The translations under genes were made by a program, and so were the position numbers. A stretch of 64,000 nt of DNA. It comes from Bacteroidota bacterium. Lineage in GTDB: Bacteria; Bacteroidota; Bacteroidia; Chitinophagales; Chitinophagaceae. Below the pieces are notes generated by a model, which worked only from the letters and a program-made list of their open reading frames with translations, was not told the DNA's origin and searched no databases. This document shows, in pieces, positions 9,042-17,837 of this stretch (positions within the stretch are counted from its first letter, which is position 1; each line of letters opens with the position of its first letter). Where the stretch lies: the NCBI GenBank assembly GCA_947460175.1, contig CANHGW010000002.1, positions 158,542 to 222,541 on the forward strand. Direction: 5' to 3'.

Positions 9042-9464
9042 ATGCAACGAGAATTTCAACTTGATGAAATACAGGCTGTCGCCCAGCAATTAGTAGAAGA
9101 ATATCCAACTCATCGATGTTTTGCGTTCTATGCCGAAATGGGTAGTGGTAAAACAACCTTGATACATGCCTTGTGTGATAATCTAGGTGTGAAAGACAAT
9201 GTAAGCAGTCCTACTTTTTCAATCATCAATGAGTATGAAATACCTTTGAGTAAACAACGAATTTTTCATATGGATTGGTATCGATTGAAAAATAGTGAAG
9301 ATGCCTTTGAAGCAGGTGTACAAGATATATTAAACAATACAGATGATTATTGTTTTATAGAATGGCCCGAAATAGCTGATGAAATACTACCCAAGCATCA
9401 TGTTGCAGTGAAGTTGAGTTTGATCAACGAAATGACCCGAGAAATAAAAACTATATCTCACTAA
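9042..9464 (+). CDS. tsaE: tRNA threonylcarbamoyladenosine biosynthesis ATPase TsaE
   Basis: A 140-residue protein, the usual TsaE length. It shows the P-loop EMGSGKTTL near residues 35-43, then the family block SSPTFSIINEYE and a later FIEWPE. TsaE is the ATPase that works with TsaB and TsaD to make t6A at position 37 of ANN-decoding tRNAs. I chose the ATG at 9042 (MQREFQLDEI) over the upstream ATG at 9006, because the promoter TTTG/TATTTTTG overlaps that upstream segment. It is a single gene with no tsaB or tsaD nearby. Confidence 0.92.
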   Translation: MQREFQLDEIQAVAQQLVEEYPTHRCFAFYAEMGSGKTTLIHALCDNLGVKDNVSSPTFSIINEYEIPLSKQRIFHMDWYRLKNSEDAFEAGVQDILNNTDDYCFIEWPEIADEILPKHHVAVKLSLINEMTREIKTISH

Positions 9465-9560
9465 ATTACAAAATACAATTCAAGAAAGTTGATTGATTTA
9501 TATCATATCAATTTCTTTAAAATACCCTTTGTGGGGTATAGGATTCAACATTAGTCATTG

Positions 9561-9568
9561 TAATTTTG
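9561..9568 (+). promoter_or_regulatory. -7 promoter box (TAATTTTG)
   Basis: TAATTTTG fits TAnnTTTG and lies 18 nt before the ATG at 9587, leaving a very short leader for the secreted LamG-like gene. The -33 element is not obvious. Confidence 0.45.
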
Positions 9569-9586
9569 CAGAAAATTATTTATACA

Positions 9587-10531
9587 ATGAAATCACTTTT
9601 ATCTTTTTCCTTTTTGTTGTTGATGACCATATTAGCCCATGCACAACAAATCAAAATCAATTTTGCAAATAACTTAATTGACTCCAGTACGAATCATTAT
9701 TTGATTGATACCAATAATTGTGGCAATGCATTGTCCTTTTGCAATGATGCATCAGGCAATGCGAATAATGCCTATCAGTTTGATGGCCTTTGTAGTATGA
9801 AAACCGATTCCTTTAGTATGACCAATACAAACTATCCGGGTATGAGTTTGAGTTTTTATATGAATAAAAATTTTGACAGTGATACCATTCAATATGGGTT
9901 ATTTCATTTTTACAAAGGACCATTTTTAGTGTATGCATTGCATGATAGTATGTTTGTAACCTTAACCGATACGGCCAATAATAATTACACCTATGGCGTA
10001 CCTTGTCCTATCCCCAATGGGGAATGGTTTTGTGGTGTGATTACATTTAAAGATTATGGAGCGGTTGATTTTTATTTCAATAAAGCAAAATACAATGCTG
10101 GAACTACTACATACAAGATACTTCGTAGAACTTGCGAACCTGGTTTTTGTTATTGGTTTAGCATGGCGACTGAATTATGGGCCAATAAACCATTCAAAGG
10201 AAAGTTGGACGATGTACGAGTATGGAATTGGCCATCGGATTCTGTGAATGTAGATGAAATATGCACCAAGACGATTATACCTCAGGGTGTTTCATCGTTT
10301 GAGCGAATTGAAGCCAAATTATATCCTAATCCTGCCAACAATTATATGACATTGGATATGAAAGAAAAAGGAACATTGCTATTATATGATATGATGGGTA
10401 GCGTATTGAAAACACAATACATCGAATCAGGTATCAATACAATCTCAATTGAATCATTAATTGAAGGAAATTATATTTTACTATTCCGAACTTCCAAAGG
10501 TGTTTATAGTCAACGAATATCTAAGCAATAA
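9587..10531 (+). CDS. Secreted LamG/concanavalin-like protein with T9SS sorting domain
   Basis: A 314-residue protein with a signal peptide (MKSLLSFSFLLLMTILAHAQ). The passenger resembles a LamG/concanavalin-A-like jelly roll: an early NAYQFDGLCSMKTDSF, and a closing strand KPFKGKLDDVRVWNWPSDSV, which is the classic LamG end pattern (G.iDdVRiwn). Such domains bind sugars or proteins. The C-terminal ~75 residues form a T9SS type A sorting domain (KLYPNPANNYMTLD ... GNYILLFRTSKG). I chose the start at 9587 over an in-frame ATG at 9566 because the latter overlaps the -7 promoter box. A bidirectional terminator follows. Confidence 0.85.
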   Translation: MKSLLSFSFLLLMTILAHAQQIKINFANNLIDSSTNHYLIDTNNCGNALSFCNDASGNANNAYQFDGLCSMKTDSFSMTNTNYPGMSLSFYMNKNFDSDTIQYGLFHFYKGPFLVYALHDSMFVTLTDTANNNYTYGVPCPIPNGEWFCGVITFKDYGAVDFYFNKAKYNAGTTTYKILRRTCEPGFCYWFSMATELWANKPFKGKLDDVRVWNWPSDSVNVDEICTKTIIPQGVSSFERIEAKLYPNPANNYMTLDMKEKGTLLLYDMMGSVLKTQYIESGINTISIESLIEGNYILLFRTSKGVYSQRISKQ

Positions 10532-10564
10532 TTATACTTATTGATTACCTTATTTAGGCAAAAC

Positions 10565-10601
10565 AAAAAAGCATTTAGAGTAAATCCTAAATGCTTTTTT
10601 T
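10565..10601. terminator. Bidirectional rho-independent terminator
   Basis: The stem GCATTTAG (10571-10578) pairs with CTAAATGC (10587-10594) over an 8-nt loop. It is flanked by A6 on the left and T7 on the right. It sits between two convergent genes, the LamG-like gene and dnaJ, and can serve both. Confidence 0.85.
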
Positions 10602-10622
10602 ATATAAATTTGATTGCAATGC

Positions 10623-11789
10623 CTAGCTAAATGCTTCTCTTATTTTATCAAAGAAACTCTTATCAGATTTTGATACATTGGGTTTGAAGTTGGGTGAATT
10701 TTTCAATTTTTCCAACATAGTTTTTTCTTCACTACTTAAATTTTGTGGTGTCCATACATTAATATTGATGAGCTGATCACCTTTCTCGTAGCTATTCACA
10801 CTTGGGAAACCTTTCCCTTTCAATCGTAATATTTTTCCTGCTTGTGTACCTGCAGGTATTTTTATTTTTGCCTTACCTGTAATCGTTGGTATTTCAACTT
10901 CGAGTCCTATGACAGCATCAGGAAATGAAAGATGTAATTCATACAACACATTCAATCCCTCACGAATGAGTTCTGCATGTTTTTCTTCTTCTATTACGAC
11001 TAGCAAATCGCCCGATTGGCCATTTCGTTCGCCTACATTTCCTTTACCATTGACACTGAGTTGCATACCTTCTTGTACGCCAGCAGGTATATCTATACTG
11101 ATAGTCTCTTCGCCATATACTCGTCCTTCGCCTTTACAACTCGAACATTTGTGTGCAATTTGGGTACCATCGCCATTACAAGTAGGACATGTAGTCACAG
11201 TTTGCATTTGTCCTAGGAAAGTATTGGTTACACGTCTTACTTGTCCGCTACCACCACAGCTACCGCATTGTTGTATGGAGGATTTATCTTTTGCGCCACT
11301 ACCAGTACAAGTATCACATTTTACGTATTTTTTTACCTTAATGGTTTTGTGTACTCCTTTGATAATATCTTCATACGTAAGTTTTACTTTTATTCGAAGG
11401 TTAGAACCACGAGCGCCCGTGCCTCTGCTACGCTGACGTTGCTGACCACCGCCTCCAAAGAAACTGCCAAAACCTTCGTCGCCAAAAACATCGCCAAAGT
11501 TGGAGAAAATATCCTCCATACGCATACCGCCTTGTCCGCCGCCAAATCCACCACCGCCAGCAGCACCTCCTACACCAGCATGGCCATATTGGTCATATCG
11601 TTGTTTCTTTGAGGCATCACTTAGTACTTCGTAGGCTTCGGCCGCTTCTTTAAATTTTTCTTCGGCTGCTTTATCATTCGGATTTCTATCAGGATGAAAT
11701 TGCATAGCTACCTTTCGGTAAGCTTTTTTGATTTCATCGGCCGATGCACTTTTACTTACACCTAATATTTCGTAAAAATCTCTTTTCAT
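10623..11789 (-). CDS. dnaJ: Chaperone DnaJ
   Basis: A 388-residue DnaJ of normal length. It has an N-terminal J domain with the HPD triad ([11 protein letters not shown]), then a glycine/phenylalanine-rich linker ([10 protein letters not shown]). The zinc region has four CxxCxGxG repeats ([32 protein letters not shown]), and the C-terminal substrate-binding domain follows. It stimulates DnaK ATPase activity and delivers unfolded clients. It lies 71 bp downstream of grpE on the same strand, a common grpE-dnaJ operon; dnaK is not in the window. The paralogue CbpA is excluded by the zinc repeats. Confidence 0.97.
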   Translation of the reverse strand: MKRDFYEILGVSKSASADEIKKAYRKVAMQFHPDRNPNDKAAEEKFKEAAEAYEVLSDASKKQRYDQYGHAGVGGAAGGGGFGGGQGGMRMEDIFSNFGDVFGDEGFGSFFGGGGQQRQRSRGTGARGSNLRIKVKLTYEDIIKGVHKTIKVKKYVKCDTCTGSGAKDKSSIQQCGSCGGSGQVRRVTNTFLGQMQTVTTCPTCNGDGTQIAHKCSSCKGEGRVYGEETISIDIPAGVQEGMQLSVNGKGNVGERNGQSGDLLVVIEEEKHAELIREGLNVLYELHLSFPDAVIGLEVEIPTITGKAKIKIPAGTQAGKILRLKGKGFPSVNSYEKGDQLININVWTPQNLSSEEKTMLEKLKNSPNFKPNVSKSDKSFFDKIREAFS

Positions 11790-11860
11790 TTCAATTTTGT
11801 AATCAGCATTAATATCAGCTGATAGATTTATTTTTTAAATAATCGTTTGAAAGGATTTGT

Positions 11861-12427
11861 TCAGTTATCTGAACTTTTTCCTACTACTACCTTTGCATGT
11901 CGAATCAATTTTTCATTGAGCATATACCCTTTTTCCAATTCGTCTACTACTTTTCCTTCCATGCCAACTGCTGGTATTTCGGTTACGGCTTCATGCTTTT
12001 CTACATCAAATTCTTCACCTTTGCTTTCAAATGCTTTAAGTCCTTTTTGCTGTAGTGTATGTCTCAATTTATTAAATACCAATTGAGTGCCTTCTTTAAT
12101 GGCATTGATATCGGTGGCTGTAGCCATTTGTTTTTCGGCACGCTCGCTATCATCGAGTACTTCTACCATACTCATGATGACTTCTTTTCCAGCAGTTTGA
12201 ATTAATTCGGCTTTTTCCTTGTAGGATCTTTTTTTGAAATTGTCAAATTCTGCCAACAAACGCATGTATTTATCCTTCCATTCACCTACTTCAGCTTGAA
12301 GTTTGGCATTTTCATCTTCGTTCGTCATTTCGTCATTAAGATGACTTGTACCTGCCACATTCTCATCAGAATTTATATCCAATGGGATTTCTTGTTCTAC
12401 TATGGGCTCTTTTTCGTTTTCTGACAT
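11861..12427 (-). CDS. grpE: Nucleotide exchange factor GrpE
   Basis: A 188-residue protein. The acidic disordered N-terminus (EKEPIVEQEI...) leads into the long coiled coil (EVGEWKDKYMRLLAEFDNFK) and then the C-terminal beta domain with the family end pattern ELEKGYMLNEKLIRHAKVVV. GrpE releases ADP from DnaK. I used the ATG at 12427 (MSENEKEP), since the upstream extension to 12481 has no family counterpart. It is first in a probable operon with dnaJ. Confidence 0.95.
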   Translation of the reverse strand: MSENEKEPIVEQEIPLDINSDENVAGTSHLNDEMTNEDENAKLQAEVGEWKDKYMRLLAEFDNFKKRSYKEKAELIQTAGKEVIMSMVEVLDDSERAEKQMATATDINAIKEGTQLVFNKLRHTLQQKGLKAFESKGEEFDVEKHEAVTEIPAVGMEGKVVDELEKGYMLNEKLIRHAKVVVGKSSDN

Positions 12428-12598
12428 ATGTTTTTGCTTATTTTTTGCTTGTATTACTACAATACGCAAATTATTTGCCAATCCAAGCTTTTAAGACAAA
12501 ATGTCGTAAGAAAAATGTAGAGATAGTTTTTGATATCAGCTTAAACATGCATTCATATGTCTAAAACGTAAATGTGTAGTTTTTTCGAGCAAGGAGTG

Positions 12599-12606
12599 TA
12601 TTTTTG
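12599..12606 (+). promoter_or_regulatory. -7 promoter box (TATTTTTG) of the arginase gene
   Basis: TATTTTTG is followed by only TGAA before the ATG at 12611, predicting a leaderless mRNA. Confidence 0.5.
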
Positions 12607-12610
12607 TGAA

Positions 12611-13558
12611 ATGCGTAATATCAAAATCATAGAAGTAAAGTCGGAAATTGGAGCAGGTACTCGAGGAGCAAGTTTGGGTATTGATGCATTGAAGATTGCA
12701 GCGCTAGATTTCATGAGCAATTTTTTTGTGAATTTTCCAAGCGATATTGTAGAAACAGAAAACAAGCTATTGTATGAACCCGTAGAAAGCCCATATGCTA
12801 AACGGATACAAGGTGTAAAAACAATGTATGAGCGTGTTGCAAGTACAGTAGAAAAGAATTTAAAATCGGGTTTGTTTCCTTTGGTGTTGGCTGGAGATCA
12901 TAGTAGTGCAGGTGGAACAATTGCTGGTATAAAAATGGCAAAGCCCAAATCACGATTGGGTGTAATATGGATAGATGCTCATGCCGATTTGCATACGCCT
13001 TATACAACGCCGAGTGGCAATATGCATGGTATGCCATTGGCTATTTCCATTGGCGAAGATAACTTGGATTGTCAGGTACATCATCCTGATGCAACTACTG
13101 CTAAGCTTTGGGACGATTTGAAAAACTTAGGTAAAATATGTCCCAAAGTAAAACCTGAAGATATTGTATTTATCGCATTGCGAGATACTGAAAAGGAAGA
13201 GGATTACTTATTGAAAAAACATGGTATCAAAGTAATTCCAGTTTCAGAGGTTCGTAAGAAAGGGGTGGAACATGTAGTGCGTCAAACATTGTTGAGTCTG
13301 AAAGAGTGTGATGACATTTATGTTTCATTTGATGTAGATAGTTTGGATAGTAGTATATCTCGTGGCACCGGAACACCCGTCGCCAATGGACTCAAAGAGC
13401 GTGAAGCTGAAGATATTTTAGCAAGCTTGATGCAAAATCATAAAATATGTTGTTTCGAAATCACAGAGGTAAATCCTACCTTGGACAAAGAAAACCTTAT
13501 GGCAGAGATTGCATTTAATATTCTACAACGTAGTGTGAATATATTGCTGATGAATTAG
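12611..13558 (+). CDS. rocF: Arginase
   Basis: A 315-residue arginase that hydrolyses L-arginine to ornithine and urea with a binuclear Mn centre. All six metal ligands are visible: H97 (LAGDHSSAGG), D122-A-H124-A-D126 (WIDAHADLHTP) and D241/D243 (VSFDVDSLD). The substrate-loop region SGNMHGMPLA is also intact. I start at the ATG at 12611 (MRNIKIIEVK) rather than 12572, because the -7 box lies between them. No urease or ornithine aminotransferase gene is adjacent. It contrasts with the ureohydrolase-like gene at 3690, which has lost these ligands. Confidence 0.95.
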   Translation: MRNIKIIEVKSEIGAGTRGASLGIDALKIAALDFMSNFFVNFPSDIVETENKLLYEPVESPYAKRIQGVKTMYERVASTVEKNLKSGLFPLVLAGDHSSAGGTIAGIKMAKPKSRLGVIWIDAHADLHTPYTTPSGNMHGMPLAISIGEDNLDCQVHHPDATTAKLWDDLKNLGKICPKVKPEDIVFIALRDTEKEEDYLLKKHGIKVIPVSEVRKKGVEHVVRQTLLSLKECDDIYVSFDVDSLDSSISRGTGTPVANGLKEREAEDILASLMQNHKICCFEITEVNPTLDKENLMAEIAFNILQRSVNILLMN

Positions 13559-13580
13559 CCGAAATTAGAAAAATAATAGT

Positions 13581-14165
13581 TTAGTTTGTTTTAGTAATTC
13601 TTATTTCATCAACCCAACACTCACCTGGTTTGAGTACATTCAGTTCAAGTCGAAGTCGTTTCATGTTTTCAGGAATTGTATATCGCATTTCAACCAGATG
13701 CCATTCGTTGTAATTTTCTGAAAGAAAGGTTTCAGTTACTTCTGCTTCATGCTTGGCATCAACAGCATTTACTTTTAATGCTATAGTGGATTGATTGTTT
13801 TTTATCCAAGCTAGAATGAGGTATTTTTCACCTACAAGTACATTAATTTCCTGTGCAATACCAGGTGAATACCAACCACCTTTATCAGAACATTCTTTCA
13901 CTACAAAATGTAACGATTGCTTACCTTCTTTTTTTATTGTAGTATCGGCTAGTATAGTAAATGTTCCACTAGGAGTTGTTTTGGATGTATACACCAACCA
14001 ATTGATTGGTAATCCATTTTTTATATATTCAAAACTACCGTTCATGCCAATGCTTTGATCAATTTCGGATTCGCTCATAGGTTTTATACAACTCGTTTGA
14101 AAAGAAATAAAAGCAAATGCTAATAGGATTACAATGGTTGATAATAAAAATGTTTTGTGGTGCAT
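13581..14165 (-). CDS. Putative lipoprotein with carbohydrate-binding-like jelly roll
   Basis: A 194-residue protein. The signal segment ends in FISFQTSC, a probable lipobox for an outer-membrane lipoprotein. The mature part has the order seen in CBM4/9-like jelly rolls: GSFEYIKNGLPINWLVY at the start, KEGKQSLHFVVKE, QEINVLVGEKYLILAWIKN, and the closing MKRLRLELNVLKPGECWVDEI. These folds bind sugars or serve as accessory modules; there is no catalytic domain. The ligand is unknown. A -7 box TACTTTTG lies upstream at 14187-14194. Confidence 0.6.
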   Translation of the reverse strand: MHHKTFLLSTIVILLAFAFISFQTSCIKPMSESEIDQSIGMNGSFEYIKNGLPINWLVYTSKTTPSGTFTILADTTIKKEGKQSLHFVVKECSDKGGWYSPGIAQEINVLVGEKYLILAWIKNNQSTIALKVNAVDAKHEAEVTETFLSENYNEWHLVEMRYTIPENMKRLRLELNVLKPGECWVDEIRITKTN

Positions 14166-14186
14166 TGTGTAACTGAATTTCGTAAA

Positions 14187-14194
14187 CAAAAGTA
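14187..14194 (-). promoter_or_regulatory. -7 promoter box (TACTTTTG) of the lipoprotein gene at 14165
   Basis: The minus strand reads TACTTTTG, 21 nt before the ATG at 14165. Confidence 0.45.
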
Positions 14195-14242
14195 GAATGT
14201 GAATTTGATGAAAAATTTGACCTATATCAAAAAATCAACAAC

Positions 14243-14803
14243 TTACTTTTCTGCACGAATTCTGCTCAACGTTTCTTGTTTCATACCTAAGTAAGATGCG
14301 ATTCGTCCAAGTGGAGCCCGCTGTATAATTGCAGGTCTATTTTCCATCAATTGTTGATAGCGCTCTTTAGCCGATTTAAACTGAAGAGAAATCAATCGCT
14401 CTTCGAGTCGAGCATAATATTCTTCCATGATAAGACGGCCAGCTCGTTCAGATTCAGGAAACCGTTGATACATTTCATGTAATGTTGAATAATGGATTCC
14501 TTCTACTTCGCATGATTCAAAACATTCGATGGTTTCGTACGATGGTTTACGAGTGATGAAACTGTAATAGCTTGTGGCAAAATCGCCTTCCATAGAAATC
14601 CAATTGCATACTTCATGCGCTTCAGATTCGTAATATGCACCTAGCATGCCAGCTTGAATAAAATATAAGTAATTGCAAATTTTGCCATAAGGCAAAATGC
14701 ATTCATTTTTCTTGAATGAGAAGTAGTCTGTTTTTTCAGATAACCATTCCACAGCTTCATTGGAAAGTGGTGTGAGTTGTTGTATAGTAGAAATAAGATT
14801 CAT
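14243..14803 (-). CDS. Crp/Fnr family transcriptional regulator
   Basis: A 186-residue protein. An N-terminal cyclic-nucleotide-binding-like beta roll (FSFKKNECILPYGKICNYLY) is followed by the long dimer helix. The C-terminal winged helix-turn-helix is short, with recognition region GRIASYLGMKQETLSRIRAEK. There is no N-terminal cysteine set for an Fe-S cluster, so it is Crp-like rather than Fnr-like. This compact type is abundant in Bacteroidota and the effector is usually unknown. It lies next to accD on the same strand, but no clear operon can be claimed. Confidence 0.88.
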   Translation of the reverse strand: MNLISTIQQLTPLSNEAVEWLSEKTDYFSFKKNECILPYGKICNYLYFIQAGMLGAYYESEAHEVCNWISMEGDFATSYYSFITRKPSYETIECFESCEVEGIHYSTLHEMYQRFPESERAGRLIMEEYYARLEERLISLQFKSAKERYQQLMENRPAIIQRAPLGRIASYLGMKQETLSRIRAEK

Positions 14804-14838
14804 GAAGTTGGATTTATTAAAATCACATCATTCAATAA

Positions 14839-15693
14839 TTAAATCTTAAAATAATCTATCAAATCGCTTAGTTTTTGTTTCAACTCTTTTCGATCTACGA
14901 TAAAATCTAAGAATCCATGCTCCAATAAAAATTCGGATGTTTGAAACCCTTCGGGTAAATCTTTTTTAATGGTTTCCTTTATTACACGTGGTCCTGCAAA
15001 ACCAATTAATGCACCTGGTTCAGCAATATTCAAATCACCTAACATAGCATACGAAGCTGTAACGCCACCCGTGGTAGGGTCGGTCATTAATGAGATATAA
15101 GGCAACTTTGCTTTTGCCAATAAGGTAAGCTTAGCTGAGGTTTTAGCCATTTGCATCAAAGAGAAAGCGCTTTCCATCATACGAGCGCCGCCCGATTTGG
15201 AAATGATCATAAAAGGTAATTTGTGTTTTATAGCATAATCAATTGCACGAGATATTTTTTCACCTACCACACTTCCCATACTTCCACCAATGAACTGAAA
15301 ATTCATTGCTGCTGTTACCATCTTTTTGCCATTCACTTCACCCACGCCCACTGTCATTGCATCTTTAAGGCCCGTTTTTTTCTGAGCTTCTACGATGCGG
15401 TCTTTGTATGGTTTTAAATCCACAAAGCCGAGATAGTCTTTTGATACAATATTTTCAAACAATAACTCAGTAGCGCCGTTATCATAAATGATATCAAAAT
15501 ACTCTTCAGCATCTATACGATTGTGGTGATTACAACCTGAACACAACCAAAGGTTTTCTTTGAGTTCATTGATAGTAGATGTTTTCTTGCAGGAAGGGCA
15601 TTTAAACCACAACCCATCAGGAACATCTTTCTTTTCCTTGTTGGAGGTAAGGATACCTTGCTTAATACGTTTAAACCAAGTCGATGATGACAT
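14839..15693 (-). CDS. accD: Acetyl-CoA carboxylase carboxyltransferase subunit beta
   Basis: A 284-residue protein. The N-terminal zinc ribbon has CPSCKK and CSGCNHHNR (four Cys). The crotonase-like carboxyltransferase fold follows, with [29 protein letters not shown] and [12 protein letters not shown]. It transfers the carboxyl group from biotin to acetyl-CoA in fatty-acid synthesis, with AccA (not in the window). The biotin carboxyl carrier and carboxylase subunits are at 59-61 kb. Start: a TTG two codons upstream is possible, but the ATG at 15693 is preferred. Confidence 0.97.
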   Translation of the reverse strand: MSSSTWFKRIKQGILTSNKEKKDVPDGLWFKCPSCKKTSTINELKENLWLCSGCNHHNRIDAEEYFDIIYDNGATELLFENIVSKDYLGFVDLKPYKDRIVEAQKKTGLKDAMTVGVGEVNGKKMVTAAMNFQFIGGSMGSVVGEKISRAIDYAIKHKLPFMIISKSGGARMMESAFSLMQMAKTSAKLTLLAKAKLPYISLMTDPTTGGVTASYAMLGDLNIAEPGALIGFAGPRVIKETIKKDLPEGFQTSEFLLEHGFLDFIVDRKELKQKLSDLIDYFKI

Positions 15694-15869
15694 AGCCAAA
15701 TTAATTAAAGTTTACCATTCTACACACCTTCACTTTCACAGATAAAAATACGTAACCTCACCGATTACGTATTACAAAAGTAGTTAAAAAGACGAAATAG
15801 GCAACATTAAAAATAGGCTGTTTACCTCAAATGCAATTATCGAAATCGATAATCATTTATATTTACAGC

Positions 15870-17831
15870 ATGAAAAAGACATTTATTACACTTTTATTCG
15901 CCATTTTTTCATTGTCAGCTATTGCTCAAGAAATATCTTCTTGTTCCGAAGGAAAAGTAAAATCCTTTCAACGGATCAAAAAGAAAACGCGTGCAGGTGC
16001 TTATGCCAATTCGTTGTTGGATAAGTATGATGTCCATTTTTATTTTTTAGATATCAATGCCGAACGCAATACGACAGTGTTGAGTGGTGCTACTACCATT
16101 GGTGCCAAAGTTACCGCAGCTTCTATTGATACATTTTGTTTTGAATTAAATTCATCGCTGACGATTGATAGTGTGATTTACAATAATCAGGCTATAAATG
16201 TAGCTAGAGTGGGAAGTATTGCTTATGCGCTTCTTCCAAGTCCAGCTATGCAAAATACAAATGTATATATCAAAATATATTACAATGGCGACGCCAATGT
16301 TGTTGGTGGAAGTGCTATTGGTGATGGATATAGCACTGGAACCTCACAAAGTTGGGGCAATCAAGTAACGTGGAGTTTGAGTGAACCCTACAGTGCCTAC
16401 GAGTGGTTTCCTTGCAAACAGTTTTTGCAAGACAAAGCGGATAGCGCTTGGGTATATGTGACTACAAGTAATCAAAACAAAGTAGGATCGAATGGCATAC
16501 TTCAAGGTGTTGATTCGTTGCCCAATAACAAAGTTAGATATCGTTGGAAAACAAATTACACAATAGATTATTATCTCATTTCTGTAGCTATAGCAAAGTA
16601 TGTTGAATATAAAACGTACGCACATCCTGTTGCTTTACCAAACGATTCTATTCCAATTGTAAATTATGTATATGATAATCCAAATACATTACCTGCTTTT
16701 CAAACTCATTTGGATAGCGTGACACTCATGGTAGAACATTTTTCTGAATTGTTTGGTTTATATCCTTTTCATGAAGAGAAATATGGCAATGCTATGGCAC
16801 CTTTCAGCGGAGCTATGGAACATCAAACAATGACAAGTGTTGGAAATTTGGGCAGTTTGTCGTTAAATGCACACGAACTTGTACACCATTGGTTTGGCGA
16901 TTTAGTAACGTGTAAGACTTGGAAAGACATATTTGTCAACGAAGGATTAACCTCCTATGGCGAATATCTAGCATTTGAACATTTCAGAGGATGGAACTCA
17001 GCTCAAAGTAGAATGGTAGGCATACACGATAATGTGCTACAAGACCCCAATGCAATGGTTTATTTTACAGATACAACCGATGTAGGTCGTATTTTTAGCA
17101 AACGATTGACCTACGACAAAGGTGGCGCTGTTACCCACACTTTACGATTTGTTTTAGGGGATAGTCTCTTTTTTGCTGGCCTGAGAAATTACCTCAATCA
17201 GTTTTCTTTTTCAACTGCAAGTATTGATGATTTGAAAGCTTCATTGGAAGCATTTACTGGAATGAATTTGTCAGATTATTTTAATCAATGGTTGTATGGT
17301 GAAGGCTATCCTACTTTCTCTGGTGAATACTTTTCAAATGGTACTAACTTGTTTTTAAAAATTACACATACTACATCGTCCAATGTAACACCCTTATTTA
17401 AAACACCGTTGGAAATAAAATGTTCAAGTGCGAGTGGTGATACCACTATCAAAATAGATATAACACAAAACACAAATACATTTGTCATTCCTACAGCAAA
17501 AGACATTACCAACATATCATTCGATCCTATCAATTGGTTGCTCAATGAAACAGGAACTGTTACCAAAAATCCAAACTTAATATCTCTCAATGTAGCAGAT
17601 GTAGATCTCGAAAATAGTATTGAAGTATTTCCAAACCCTGCCACTGATCAAGTGCATATTACTAGTTCAAAAGATCAGAATGCGAGCTATGTATTGAAAG
17701 ACATGCAAGGAAAAATTGTCAAGAAAGGAGAAGTGGGTGTAATAGATATTTCTTCGATTAACACGAGTGTTTATATTCTAGATATTCAAACCAAAAATGG
17801 CAAAGTAAGTCGTAAGTTTGTGAAACAATAA
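15870..17831 (+). CDS. Secreted M1 family metallopeptidase with T9SS sorting domain
   Basis: A 653-residue protein with a signal peptide (MKKTFITLLFAIFSLSAIAQ). The M1 N-terminal beta domain (WSLSEPYSAYEWFPCKQFL) is followed by the catalytic gluzincin domain. Its substrate motif is GAMEHQ (the usual family form is GxMEN), and the zinc site is H335-E-L-V-H339-H-W with the third ligand E358 (NEGLTSYGEYL). M1 enzymes remove N-terminal residues from peptides; secretion suggests digestion of external peptides. The C-terminus is a T9SS domain (VFPNPATDQVHITSS ... VYILDIQTKNGK). The replacement of MEN by MEH may change substrate N-terminus binding. The sensor kinase gene begins 6 bp after the stop. 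Confidence 0.92.
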   Translation: MKKTFITLLFAIFSLSAIAQEISSCSEGKVKSFQRIKKKTRAGAYANSLLDKYDVHFYFLDINAERNTTVLSGATTIGAKVTAASIDTFCFELNSSLTIDSVIYNNQAINVARVGSIAYALLPSPAMQNTNVYIKIYYNGDANVVGGSAIGDGYSTGTSQSWGNQVTWSLSEPYSAYEWFPCKQFLQDKADSAWVYVTTSNQNKVGSNGILQGVDSLPNNKVRYRWKTNYTIDYYLISVAIAKYVEYKTYAHPVALPNDSIPIVNYVYDNPNTLPAFQTHLDSVTLMVEHFSELFGLYPFHEEKYGNAMAPFSGAMEHQTMTSVGNLGSLSLNAHELVHHWFGDLVTCKTWKDIFVNEGLTSYGEYLAFEHFRGWNSAQSRMVGIHDNVLQDPNAMVYFTDTTDVGRIFSKRLTYDKGGAVTHTLRFVLGDSLFFAGLRNYLNQFSFSTASIDDLKASLEAFTGMNLSDYFNQWLYGEGYPTFSGEYFSNGTNLFLKITHTTSSNVTPLFKTPLEIKCSSASGDTTIKIDITQNTNTFVIPTAKDITNISFDPINWLLNETGTVTKNPNLISLNVADVDLENSIEVFPNPATDQVHITSSKDQNASYVLKDMQGKIVKKGEVGVIDISSINTSVYILDIQTKNGKVSRKFVKQ

Positions 17832-17837
17832 ACAAAC

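Noticed and set aside
10909..11612. Long plus-strand ORFs opposite dnaJ
   Set aside because: dnaJ is certain on the minus strand, and these frames have no family match or start region.
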